A stretch of DNA of 64,000 bases. It comes from Crambe crambe (Eukaryota; Porifera; Demospongiae; Poecilosclerida; Crambeidae). The notes under the pieces are model-generated. The model saw only the letters and a program-made list of their open reading frames with translations. It had not been told where the DNA came from and searched no databases. Numbering within the stretch: the first letter of the stretch is position 1; each line of letters starts with the position of its first letter. The translations under genes were made by a program, and so were the position numbers. Of the stretch, positions 18,189 through 29,900 are shown in pieces. The stretch is taken from assembly GCA_963924555.1 (NCBI GenBank), contig OZ004586.1, positions 2,170,001-2,234,000 on the forward strand. The letters are read 5' to 3'.

Positions 18189-19963
18189 GGCTAACTCCCT
18201 GCTATAGCTATATACCGTAGCTAGAGAGAAAGGTAGGGTAGTGAAAAAAGTAAAAATTAATTGGACCAATTATAGAGGATATTAAACACAAGTTACTACA
18301 TAGACAACGAATTAGTAGTTAGACCAACCTTAGGCTTTGTGTTTAAAAAAATTGCTTGCCGGGGCGCCCTGCTGCGCTGCTTGTATATATAAATGCGATA
18401 CCGTACAGCTAGCCAGCGTGCATCCGGTTGTATTTACGCAATACAATTTCATTTACATGCTCATCACGCGGAATATACGGACACTGGGATACTAGGAAAT
18501 TTTTTATGACCTTGTATCTCTGGATTCTGTCAACATAAATCAACAAGACTTGGGCGGCAGTTTTAGGCCGGCACAGATGACCTTTAGTGTGAATTTGGTA
18601 CATGTAGCTATTACCACTAGAGAGTTATCAAGCCATGTCTCAATTTCAAGTGTATTGTTGGATTATAGGGCCATTTCCTGTAAACAAGTTATTACCAGGT
18701 ACATTCTATAGAGGAATACTTACTGCATGTATATATCCAACAATCATTTCTGTTCAAACATAATAACACAGTATAAATGACACCACATCTTTGCCACAAA
18801 TAAATCACAATACACACTATAATGACTACAGTCTTGACAGCTTTGTTTCTTCTTCAGTGCCTGCAGTGATCAATGACAAGTAAAGTACATAGTACATCGG
18901 AGTAAATGTAGCCCCTGCTACATTTGTGTCATAAGGAGAGTGTGCAGTATATACATCCAGAGAATATGGAACAAATGTTAATTTTGGACCCAATGTCAAG
19001 CTTGCTATAACCGAGTAGCAGGAAATGTAAATTTTCACCCAGGACCAAAGGCCTAAACCAGTAACTACTGGTATATTAAACTGCAATGCAAAACAGGGTC
19101 TACAGGCATACTAACATAGCCACACCTTCTAACAGGGAAATAACTGGTGGCGTTCACTGTGAATAACACAGTAAACACACTTTCAAGGAACACTACATTC
19201 AGGTTTACAGTACCTTGCAACTTGCAAGCTCATAGGGAGTGAATGTGTATCAGATCCAACACAGAGAACAGTACTCTAAATATTGCCCATCACCCGACAT
19301 ATCAACCCTTATTTGAGCCAGATCAGTAATGAACAGTCTACCCTATCAAAGTAGACATGAAAATTATTTGAGACAGATGAAAAATTCTAACTTGAGAATG
19401 ATTTTAACACTGCTATGATTATATTAAACATACACTTATATATACAAACATGGGCCATTTGCTGTAAAATGTAAGTATCAACCTAAAGTATGGACATACA
19501 TGTTAGAATACATACTGACTATATGTTTGTAGTAAGATAACTTCTGTTCATCTCTCTGAAGGGCCCTTAAAAGCCATCTAAACTTCCATGACTCTCAACC
19601 ACCATGGCTATTCTATGCTAAAAAGAGCTACTGTTTACTTACATAGCAGATGGTAAGGTAGAATAAGCCTATCACCATCTGTTGAGAACAAACCTACCAC
19701 CTATAAGGTTTCTAGTCTGATGAAAAGCCGAGCTCAAGAGATGTACCTCAGCGGCCATTTTCTCAAAAATTATGACGTCATCATGTAATACAAAAAGTAT
19801 TGTAAATGTACGCTGGCGATTAGACTGTAACTAGGAATTGCCCCACCCTCTTAATTGCCCCGCCTTACAGGTCCCGACCCTAGCTCGTGCTACAGATCCA
19901 GCACGAGAATCAGGGGCGGATTTAGGGGGTTTCTTTTACTTCTTAAGAAGTACCCATCTTGAT
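18189..19963. other. Spacer upstream of the TRIM-NHL gene
   Basis: No supported gene. A 64-codon minus-strand frame at 18409-18603 has no recognisable domain. A sequence CAGGGGCGGATTTAGG at 19911 resembles the left end of the CAGGGGCGGATC transposon family and sits next to the edge of the TRIM 5' fragment; no matching right end was found. Confidence 0.5.
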
Positions 19964-20817
19964 TCACATCGGCTTCATATCGGCTTCTTCATTAGGCTTT
20001 AGTACTTCCGGTTGGAAAGGTGTGGTCAGTTCCTTCACTTGGTTCATTATATTTGTCTTCATCATCAGTACTTCTCCCTGACTGTCTGTCTTCAAGCTCT
20101 CCCTGACAAAGTCAAGACAGCTGCTCAGCTGTGCCAGGATGGTCTCCATCTGGTCTCTCTGGATGGCAAGGTCTTTCAACTTTCTCTGAGGATTTCCTGG
20201 AGTTGTTCGAAAGTTCATGTATGTCAACTTTGATAGCTTCCCGTTGGTCAGATATCTCCCCACAATGCTTATCCAACAGTGCTAGTGATTCTTTGATAGC
20301 CACCAGTTTCCCCTCCATCGGCTGGAGTGATGGTACAATTGTATCTTTCAAATGCCTCATCCAACAGATGGTATTCATGATCATGATGCTTCCCCCCTTT
20401 AATAGCACACTTAAAACAGATCAGGTCCTCACATGTCTCACAGTAAAGCTCTCGTTCTTTCTCTCTGTGTTCAAAGCAGTTGATAATGACCTTCTTTGGA
20501 GGAATGGGGTGCATCAAGTCACTCTTCACCACCTCCTGACTGGTTGCTGCATCTTTAGCCTTCTTGTGTTGTTCCAAGATATCCAAGAGGTGGTTGACTT
20601 GAAATGCTGACTGGAGGCCTGTCACTCCATTGGCTGGAATGGATGTTGCCACGACAGGTTGGGCAAGTTGTCCCTGCTGGTTTCTGATCACGAGCTTCAC
20701 AAGACAGTCCCTGCAGTAGATGTGGAAGCACTGGAGTAGTTTAGGGTCTTTATAGGTCTCAAGACAGATGGCACAATTGAGCTGCTCTTCCAATTTCTTG
20801 ATGGTAATTTCAGCCAT
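19964..20817 (-). pseudogene. TRIM-NHL fragment, 5' (RING/B-box/coiled-coil) part
   Basis: Begins MAEITIKKLEEQLNCAICLE at 20817 on the minus strand and parallels the intact copy through the RING, B-box (CETCEDLICFKCAIKGGKHH) and coiled coil, ending at EEADMKPM. The second half of the RING (CPTCR) is present in the DNA near 20655 but out of frame. The coiled coil is split over two more frames near 20340 and 20200. With no filamin or NHL part it cannot make a full protein. A RING-deficient B-box fragment might still be translated. Confidence 0.85.
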
Positions 20818-20840
20818 TGTGTGTGTATTCGGGGTAGGGC

Positions 20841-20856
20841 CATGCGCATGCGCACA
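20841..20856. promoter_or_regulatory. NRF1-like palindrome
   Basis: CATGCGCATGCGCACA lies about 25 bp upstream of the TRIM fragment start and about 110 bp upstream of the divergent GT92 gene. TGCGCATGCGCA is the known NRF1 consensus. Use as a promoter site is inferred. A similar motif at 16067-16082 lies beside the break of the TRIM 3' fragment. Confidence 0.5.
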
Positions 20857-20963
20857 CATTACATTGTCAATAATTGTTTAGACCTTTGAACTCTTAGTTC
20901 AAAGATGCTGTCACCGACGATGTATTTGTAGAAAAGATCTATATAATTATCATACCTCTCGGC

Positions 20964-22526
20964 ATGTTGGGCAGCAGCCAGTCCAGAAAACCTTTCGTAT
21001 TCCTAGTAGTGACTCTGGTGTTCGTCATAATACTAGTGGGAGTAGTCAAACAGAGCTCGATAAGCCAAAAGTTCGCAGCTGACCCCCTGAAGAGGGCACA
21101 GTCGGAGGGTGGCCTGAGAGAGTGGCGGGCAGGTGGGGAGACAAACACCCCACATCCACAAACCACTGATGAAGTTGAACTTGATGCCCAGGGAAGGGTT
21201 AAAGACCCTAGCCCATTTTTCACCCTTAGACATAACACCAAAGTCCAAGAGGTGAAGGATAAAATTAAGCCAAACAAAGTCATAGATTCAGCCAATGTAC
21301 AGCCTACAACTTCAGGTGTAAATGTAGCAGCTAATAGAAATGCTGATATGCGTGTTACAGACGCCACAATGCCAACTTTTCGTTTCTCCAAAGATCTGTT
21401 TGTGCGAGCTGTGTACTTTGATGACAGACCCAGAGATCATCATCAAAACACCTCGGTATTTTTGGTGGTATGTCATAGGAACATTACGGCCAAGAAACTT
21501 ATAGTAGGTTGCCAAGTTGGAGATAAAAAGGCCCGGGATTATGACGTGAAATTAATAGGGGAGACCCCTTTATGGAGAGCGTTTTATGACTACATCAATC
21601 ACGAGGAAGCCTTGGTTCACTGTTATGATCTTCCCGTACGCAATGGAAGTGCAGCTTATATTATATACAAGAAGACGCCAACATCTGAAGTTGCAATAGC
21701 TGCTTCCGAGCGACCTCTCGTAATACCAGCTCCTCGAATCCCCCCTACATCAAGTGAGGGTCGTAAATATGATATGACTGTTGTTTCGTGTGCTAAAATT
21801 TTCGATTACCCACCTTGGATGAAGGAGTGGCTAGCTTATCAAAAGACTTTAGGGGTGGATCACGTTCATCTGGACGTTGAAAACAGTTTCCAACAGAATG
21901 GAGGTTTAAGTAAACCATATATGGTGAAGGCTATCAAGGAAGGATTTTTATCTGTCGACGTGTGGACCCGACACTTATCAGGGGGTGAGATTTGGTATCA
22001 TAACCAAGGTCTCATCTATGAGGATTGTCCTTATCGTTTTCGTGGTACTTATGATTACATCATTATGCTCGATACAGACGATTTCTTCACTCCACGAGAT
22101 CCAAACCATAAGCAAATACACTATTACATTGACAAGTATTGCAGAGGAGGGAAAATAGGTTCATGCAAATTCAAGTGGGTGGAGTACTTCCCAGATATGT
22201 ATGGACGCACGAATGTCTCCATTAGTGACGGAAATGTCACAAAATCCTTGAAAAGTTACACGCACTTTGTGCAAGGCAATCCGAAATCACTTCACAGGAC
22301 AACAGTGCTCATAGACACTGCTACTCATTATGCTTATCAGATGATGCCTGGCTATCGGATAGCGGAAGTGTCGGTAAATATAGCATATGTGGCTCATGTT
22401 AGGCATCGTAACCAACATCCAGCAGGAGGTGTAGTGACAGGACTTCCCAATGCCTGCCTGAATCACCCACTTAGTAAACTTTTACTCTCACTTCTTCTTG
22501 CACCGGTATTTTTTTATCTTCTATAA
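20964..22526 (+). CDS. GT92-type (DUF23) Golgi glycosyltransferase
   Basis: A single exon of 520 residues. An N-terminal signal anchor at about residues 10-30 (FVFLVVTLVFVIILVGVV) makes it a type II membrane protein. A variable stem runs to about 130. The catalytic region shows VVSCAKIFDYPPWMKEWLAY, GVDHVHLDVENS, a DTDD metal-binding motif at about 370-373 in YIIMLDTDDFF, then CKFKWVEYFPDMYG. This matches the GT92 family, which includes galactosyltransferases such as nematode GALT-1; donor and acceptor here are unknown. The last 18 residues (LSKLLLSLLLAPVFFYLL) are strongly hydrophobic, which is odd for this family. The gene sits 146 bp upstream of the hydrolase gene on the same strand. Confidence 0.85.
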   Translation: MLGSSQSRKPFVFLVVTLVFVIILVGVVKQSSISQKFAADPLKRAQSEGGLREWRAGGETNTPHPQTTDEVELDAQGRVKDPSPFFTLRHNTKVQEVKDKIKPNKVIDSANVQPTTSGVNVAANRNADMRVTDATMPTFRFSKDLFVRAVYFDDRPRDHHQNTSVFLVVCHRNITAKKLIVGCQVGDKKARDYDVKLIGETPLWRAFYDYINHEEALVHCYDLPVRNGSAAYIIYKKTPTSEVAIAASERPLVIPAPRIPPTSSEGRKYDMTVVSCAKIFDYPPWMKEWLAYQKTLGVDHVHLDVENSFQQNGGLSKPYMVKAIKEGFLSVDVWTRHLSGGEIWYHNQGLIYEDCPYRFRGTYDYIIMLDTDDFFTPRDPNHKQIHYYIDKYCRGGKIGSCKFKWVEYFPDMYGRTNVSISDGNVTKSLKSYTHFVQGNPKSLHRTTVLIDTATHYAYQMMPGYRIAEVSVNIAYVAHVRHRNQHPAGGVVTGLPNACLNHPLSKLLLSLLLAPVFFYLL

Positions 22527-22602
22527 CAAATGTATAATATTTTAGGCTAACTCATTTTGACCATGCAAGCTGGATAGTCATTCATGTATTTTTAATTAAG
22601 TA

Positions 22603-22612
22603 GCGCATGCGT
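22603..22612. promoter_or_regulatory. NRF1-like half palindrome before the ARH gene
   Basis: GCGCATGCGT stands about 60 bp upstream of the hydrolase start codon, in the short gap after the GT92 gene. It suggests this gene has its own promoter. Confidence 0.4.
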
Positions 22613-22672
22613 ACTAATCATGGGTGGGTCTGGAGGCGGCACCCGCTTTATTAAACAACAACAGGGGTCATC

Positions 22673-23743
22673 ATGGAGAAAGATCTGGAGAACAGATTCC
22701 AAGCCAGCATGGTTCTAGCAGGCGTAGGGGACGCAATCGGCTACAAAAATGGGGAATGGGAATTCTGTCGCTCGGGAGAACGCATCCACAACGAGTTGAG
22801 TATGTATGGAGGTATAGAAAAACTCGCAGTAAACTCCAAAGCTTTTATGGTGTCCGATGACACAGTGATGCACTTAGCTACGGCTGAAGCTTTGATATCA
22901 TCATGGGATAATCACGAGAAACTTTACTCCACATTCGCTCAAAAGTATAAAGAATGTATGAATGACATGGCAGGGCGAGCACCAGGGCTGACGTGTGGAA
23001 GCTCTGTGCACATGCTCAAACCACTGAGACCCAAAGGTTATGTGATCCCATTTAACCCTCGAGGAGGAGGATGTGGTGCTGCAATGCGATCTGCTCCCAT
23101 AGGGTTGCTGTACTGGAAGCCAGGAGACCTGCACTCTTTAGTGGAGATCTCCATTGAGAGTGGGAGAATGACGCACAACCATCCCACCGGTTATCTGGGT
23201 TCCTTGGCCACTGCGCTCTTTGTCTCGTATTCAGTCCAGCAAAAACCGCTGAAGGAGTGGGGGAGAGGTCTGTTGGATACACTCGATGTGGCTTGGAAGT
23301 ATGTGAAAGAACAAGGTCGAGATGTGGAGGACAATAAGAAGACTTGGGGGTACTTCAAGGAGAAGTGGTCTGATTATTTAACTTTGCGAGGAATTCTTGA
23401 AGGAACTACCGATCCTCATTTTCCTAAAGATTACGGAGTTAAAGAGAGGGATGCTTTTTATAAGAGTTTGAGTTTTGCTGGAACTGGCGGTGCGAGTGGA
23501 CATGATGCTCCCATGATCGCATACGATGCTCTCATGAGCTGCAAGGGGTTGTGGAGCGAGTTGTGCCTTCGGGGGATGTTACATGGAGGTGACTCCGACA
23601 GCACTGGAATCATCGTGGGGGCTTGCTGGGGAGCGTGGCATGGATACAAGGATGTACCTGAAGGACATTACAAGAAATTGGAGTATGTTGATCGCTTGAA
23701 AGATCTCTCCAAAAAGCTGTACAGAAAATCTCAAGAGGATTAA
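22673..23743 (+). CDS. ADPRH: ADP-ribosylarginine hydrolase, ARH1 type
   Basis: A single exon of 356 residues, the usual length for ARH1. The opening MVLAGVGDAIGYKNGEWEF matches the family start. The metal and ADP-ribose ligands are present: SDDT at 61-64 within SDDTVMHLATAEAL, and HGGDSDSTG at 304-312 with D307 and D309. AAMRSAPIGL and SGRMTHNHPTGYLGS, both typical of ARH1, are also present. The family uses two magnesium ions to remove ADP-ribose from arginine side chains in the cytosol. All catalytic residues I can check are present, so activity is likely. The 64-base 5' region is short, and the gene ends 210 bp before the SLC35F5-like gene. Confidence 0.95.
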   Translation: MEKDLENRFQASMVLAGVGDAIGYKNGEWEFCRSGERIHNELSMYGGIEKLAVNSKAFMVSDDTVMHLATAEALISSWDNHEKLYSTFAQKYKECMNDMAGRAPGLTCGSSVHMLKPLRPKGYVIPFNPRGGGCGAAMRSAPIGLLYWKPGDLHSLVEISIESGRMTHNHPTGYLGSLATALFVSYSVQQKPLKEWGRGLLDTLDVAWKYVKEQGRDVEDNKKTWGYFKEKWSDYLTLRGILEGTTDPHFPKDYGVKERDAFYKSLSFAGTGGASGHDAPMIAYDALMSCKGLWSELCLRGMLHGGDSDSTGIIVGACWGAWHGYKDVPEGHYKKLEYVDRLKDLSKKLYRKSQED

Positions 23744-23952
23744 CTCACAGCCAGACTTTTGGCCAGTTGGTTTTTTAATTCAATCTAACTTCTTTATTGA
23801 TTTCTTTCTTGTTTAGTGTTTTTTAATATGCATAGACTGCATGTAGTGTAGCATAAGATTATTTGGGAGAAGGAAAGAATCGTCACAGTTACGAGTTAGG
23901 AAGCCACGCCCCTAGCTAGCCGGCCCTAGCCCAGCCTGTACTGTACTGTACA

Positions 23953-26900
23953 ATGGCAGAAGTTTGGTGGAGGAGGATCAAAGTGAAGAAGAACCTGCTT
24001 CTGGGTATTGCAGTTCTCTTGTTCGTGGATATCTTATGGGTGGGATCCGCAGCGCTAAGCAGAGTAAGTTTTTCTGACCAATACTAGTTAGCTTCTACAA
24101 GCTTTAGCAAGCTTGTTGCAGTAAACATTTAGCTATAATGCCAGCTAGCTGCTTGCTAATAGCTATTTGGAGATGTGCAAGACTAGCTTTAATATGCTTA
24201 TGAAAGCTCAGGGCCTTGCAATTTTCATCTCTTAGCTATAAAGCTTATTTGAGAGCTCGATCATGCAATAACAGATTCGAGGTATCTTCCCTCAAACAGC
24301 TGGATTTGTACATGTAGTGTGCCAGCAATGTAGTACCTAATTGAATAGCCAAGGAAAAATACTTCCAGGTTAGGAGGTAGGGTAAATCCGGCTAATTCCG
24401 ATAATTCTTCGAGGAATTATGTTTGACTCCACACTGCACCGAAGTTACTGAATATTTTTAGCTCCTCCTACACTAGTAACTTACACTTGCAGGCTTACTC
24501 TTCACCCTGACGAGCGCTGATGAATCCCACTCACACAATGTCATTGCATTTTTTATTTCAAAAAATTGTATTCTAATTATACGTTTTTCCCGTTTTTGGG
24601 GTATAATTCCGGTAACTCAAAGAAATTTAGTAATCAGTAAGGGGTCTAATAGAGTGTGTTGGAAGGCATAACAGGTAAGAATAACATGCATAGGTACTCC
24701 TATAGCGTTTAACTAGCTCTACAACTATCACATCCTCATAGAAGAAAGGCCAGCACAAAAGTAATGATACCAGGCTTCACATCCATCACACCCAATCCAA
24801 CTCTCTGCTTCATCCTCTGTGTACAACTGTCCACAACCGTCACATGTAACCTCATCTACACCCTCAGAAGATTTGGAAGCCGATTTGGATGAGTTTTTCT
24901 TGTTTTTACGTTTCTTCTGAGCCGCTCTCTTCGCATCAGCTTCTTCAATTCTCTGCAAACTTCATCATTTGTCAACACTTCACCAGTACACTTTAATTCC
25001 ACTCTTCGACGTCTCTGTTGTTTCTTTGGTTTCAAGATTTCTCCAAACTCTGAACTCTTTTGCAGCACTGTTAACACTTTGTCCCTTCCTCACAGCAGCT
25101 ATAGCAGCCTGGATTTGCTCCTCTTTCTTGTCAGAGGCCTGCTTCTTTTGTTGCCTGGGCATTCTATTCACTAACAAACTCACTACCTTTTTGAATCTAT
25201 GTATGTCTATTTTTCAAATTTCCCAGACAGCAAAGAATTTCTGCATAGTTTACATACACCCACACAATCCCGCTAATGCCCACGCACCCCTTACTGAATG
25301 CCTTGAGTGAAATAATTGAACCCGCCCCATAGCTCCGTGTCTGGAATTCTGTCCTGCATAGCGTAGTAATCTAGCTACTATGATTGAAGTTTTCTTTTTT
25401 AGATACTTTTTATTCAGTCATTAGCCTTGTTTTGTGACTGAGGCAAGAGTTAGTGAAGTTTTTTATCGCTAGAATAGAAAGTTGCGAAGCAACGAGGTTG
25501 AAAGAAGTGGCTGTGCTGGAGGACTGGAGCGAAGTTGGAGTTTACTACTGGAGTATGTTGTAGTCTAGTGTTGCCTCTACATGCAAACTACCGTAACTTT
25601 AGAAGCAAGTTGTTTGTAGCTGCAGAGAGGAGCACAGAACTAGGAAGTTATCGGAATTACCCGATTATCGGAATTACCTGGATTTACCCTATGGCAGATT
25701 AATGTACAAAAAAAAATTTATATGTGTCTATAATAATCGTCAGATTGGCTCTTTAATTAGGGGTGGAGTTTAAATTAGAAAGAATACGGTATGCATTAAG
25801 AGGTCAGATTTATGATGTAATACAGAATGGTCAGCGCATTAAAATAATAGAACAGTTAGTGGAACCCTTCAGATTTCAGAAATGTCCTGATCCATACAAT
25901 CTTCATCATGCCTTACTGATGTGACATCAGTATGTAAGGTAAATTAACGGGGTAATTCTGAACAGCAGGAGAATTCCAGACGGTTCAAATATTCTGAAAC
26001 TACCGAGACTTCTGAGCTCAATGTTGGAGGATATGATGTCCTTCATAATAGAGCTCATAAGCTCGAGGAATTTCGGAATTACCCTGCCATTCAGAGTTAC
26101 CTTAGTCACTTCTAACCATTTGTGTTTTCTTTCCAGTATCTCTTCACCACAAATTATGACAAACCTTTCTTCACCACTTACTTCAAAACTTCGCTTTTCT
26201 CAATCTACCTCTCAGCCTTCATTTTCTGGCGTCCATGGCAACGACTCTGTAAATTTCCTCAGAAAAGGCGACCCCTCAGAAATAGGTTGATTCAGGAGAC
26301 ATCGGCATCAACAACAGTGACTAATGGATCATGTGATCATGTGCAGGAATCATGTGATTATTCAGAGAAAAAAGCTTGTGATCATATGCAGGTGAAGAGT
26401 AACGGTTCATGTGATCTTACTGAGACAGGTCCTAGTGGATCATGTGATCATGAACATAGAGATGTAACTGGATCATGTGATCATATAGAGGATACAGAGA
26501 CTAGTAAAATTAATGATCATACTGAAGCAAGAACTGATGATTTTAACGAGTCAATATCGACAGAAATGTCTAATGAATCACGTGGTCGCATAAAAGTGGA
26601 AGTTCATTTCGAATCATGTGATCGTGCAGCGACAGAGACCAATGAATCATGTGATCATGTGGAGACAGTTACCAATGGATCATGTGATCGTATAGAGATA
26701 GTTACCAATGGGTCATATGATCATGTAGAGACATTTACCAATGGGTCATGTGATCGTGGAGAGACATCCAATGGATACGTAGGAACTGACAAACTTAAGG
26801 AAACTCCCAGATCATGTGATCTTGAGGTCCCATTAGGGACAGGACAAAGGGGAGAGACTGAATATACTGGTAGTATCCAAGCCAGTGACTCTGATAAATG

Positions 26901-29900
26901 TGAGTTTGCCTAAGGACATAATACTGAACTAGTTCATGAGTGGGATGCATCATCTTCAATTGACTTGGGTATACAGGTTGACATAGTTCCCCTCCCTCCG
27001 CCTCCTCCTGCCTATCCAGGTTCCAATCCACAAGAACCATTTTCACTGATTTTCAAATCCTTGATAGATCTTCTATAATTTTTTATTTGTGCTACTTTAT
27101 AGGTGACTGGATTCCACAGATTGGAGTCAGAGACATCCCAAGTTGCTTGAAACCCTCGTGTCGTGCTCATCGGCACACTTTCGTTCCTCGATCCCCCCAT
27201 ACCTGTTCCAATCCAGGCCAGGGGAACAATGCCAGCCTCCAAGCTACCACCGCTGCTGCTACTGCTGCTACCGAATCGGGAAAGACACCTCTTAAGTTTA
27301 GAGCTTTCCCTGGTGAGCTGGACAAATGTCCTCTTCCGGAAGGACCCAAACTCGATGTCTGTTTGCTGGTATGTTACTAGCAACCTATATAGGCTCCTTT
27401 AGATTATAACCCTGATGAAGGCTAGAGTATTCTGGTTGAAACGTTGGTGGTTTATTTCATAAGCTAATTTTATGAGAACTAATTCTTATCATGTTAGCTG
27501 AGAAAAATAAGCAGAGTTTGAATAATATTGTTCTAGAAATAAAGCATTGATCCCTTGAGTATTATTTGTTCAGACTTTCATAATTCTTGACATTTAAAAC
27601 ACCAGCAGATTGAGAGCTGATCAACTACTCTATGAATTTTGATCAAGGGATCAATTGGTGGGGAAATTTGGAATCACGGTATGGGGCTTAGCTACTGCCT
27701 ATGTATGACTGTTGCTGACAGACCACTATAAAGTGTTAGTCTTATGACCTTTGACCTACTTAGTAACCTTTGACCTGCCATCCTGTTCTTATATCCATAT
27801 TGTGAGGTTTCAGTGTACTGTTTTGGTGCCTCTGGTTTATATAGTGAAAAACCCACTCTTCAGGAGGTTTTTTTTTGTAGTGGTTCACTAAGAGAGGTTC
27901 CACTATCCCGTCCCTTGTAGGGCCCCCCGGAATTCCAACCCCTTGCTTGTTACGAAGTTGACGATTCTGACCAAGATACGATGAACACAGAAGCTCCCTG
28001 TAAGTTACAAAACAGAACAAAAACAAGTTTCTAGCCTCATTTTTTCTTTCACATTTTTTTTTTTTTTTTTTTTTTTGTACAGTGTCTCCATGTCCGAACA
28101 GGTGTTGTAAAGTTCGCTTCAAACGGACCATCGAAGTGAGAGAGATGCAAGGTGGTTTATTATAATTATTAGTTCAATGAAGCTTCAAATAATGAGGGTC
28201 GGGGGGGGGGGGGGGGGGGGGGGGGGAGTATTGCTGTACAAGACCAATAACACATCACAGATGACCTGACATTATATAAGTAGCACTGATTTTCAAACAC
28301 CTGCTACTACACTTTCATAGTATCATATAGTGTGAGCGTAGTATCAGACCAATAGAAAATGGCCAGCCGAACTTCAGCTTTGCCTGGACATTAGTCTCAT
28401 GTCAGCCCCTGAATCTCAATACTTTCGTATTAAATTTTCATGTACAGCTGACATAATTATTATGTTTTCAATAGCAATTTTTGGAACTCCACTATGTGCA
28501 GTGGAGCCTCTATATAGTGAACATTTCCACTTTTCAGAGGTTCAATTTGTTATATATTATGGTGGATGTTCCCCACTCTTTAGAGGTTCAATTTCTATTA
28601 GTAGTATTCCTTTAAAAAATGGGAAAATTTACTACCACTGTACTTCAGGAAGGAGATTATCCCTCTCTCTGAGCAGCATATTTGGCAAGAAGAAGGATTT
28701 CAAGGCAATCAATAAACAAGAGCGCTCGGGACCGGTGCAGCTGCTCCCTGTGTACAGGGTGGTGCCTCTCTCCCTATGCTTCGGAATTTTGGTAAGCTAG
28801 TTAATGTATATATATATATGGAAGCGTTCTTCCCTTAGTCTGACCTTCTGGGGAAAAGATCTTGGAGAGAAGAGGGGGTGGGAGGGAAGGAGGAGGGAGG
28901 GAGGGAGAGGGGGATAAAGGGGAGGGAGGGGTATGGGCATAGGGAGGAAGGGACTAGTTGACCTCTTTCCCAGAATGATTTTACAGTCTCTCTCACTTAT
29001 ATAACTCTCTCCCCTTCTACATACCTTCTTCCTCTCCTGCTTTTCTAGTGGTTTTTTGCAAATTATCTCTATGGTCGGTCGCTGGAGAAGACCAGTGTAG
29101 CAGTGGTCAACACCCTGAGTGCCACCTCGGGCGTCTTTGTAATGATTCTTGCTGGAATTCCTTTCCTGACAGTCACCGAGGGAGACAAATTCACCCTCCC
29201 TAGATGCCTAGTAACGTTAATCAGGTGAGTTCAAAGGTTTCTTGTGGGAGCTCAATGTCCAAATTTGGATTAAAGTTCGAAAGTCCAGATAACTATGGGT
29301 TCGACTCCTATTTTGGGTAAATCCTTTGATTCTGGGGAAGGTATAAAATTAGGGGCATTGTTAATACATATTATTTGAGTCCAGAAAGTGGAATTCTTTT
29401 TTTTTTTGTTGATATGATTTGTTTTTGATCATATTATGTTTCCTTCCCCCCTAGCTTTTCAGGGGCCATATTGGTGGCTTTATCTCCCTCTGGTAAAGAA
29501 AAACCTGACGAAGACACAAAGTTCAACACTGCAGCTGTGTTAGCCCTGGGGGGAGCCATTCTGTAAGCACAGTGCATTTCATTCAGAAAATTGGCTTTGG
29601 GGTGGGGGGTGGGGAGGGAGGTGGGCGGCAGCATCATTTTTAATAGTCAACAGGGAAGGGCTAAAGTTATAAAGGTAATAAATTTCCAGGGGGGGGGGCA
29701 AATCCCCCTGGGACCCCTAAATCTGGACTCCATTCCAGACAGTATTGCAGAGTATTGCCCTTTTAATCATTATAGTTTGGAACCCCTAAATGTGAACTCC
29801 CTGGAATACAAAAACCTCCATAATAATCATTCACCCCTGAATCAAGGGTAGATACCTCCTTGATCAGGAACTTAATACTGGTCCCCAAAGTGTCAGGTTC

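Noticed and set aside
18409..18603. 64-codon minus-strand open frame
   Set aside because: No family recognised and no splice partner; too short to support.
19911..19960. CAGGGGCGGATTTAGG as another hAT-like MITE
   Set aside because: Only the left end is present and no inverted right end or 5-bp duplication could be found.
27012..27383. 123-codon minus-strand open frame
   Set aside because: The plus strand there forms a phase-matched exon of the SLC35F5-like gene with acceptor and donor; the minus frame has no recognisable domain. A retroelement origin of the exon is not excluded.
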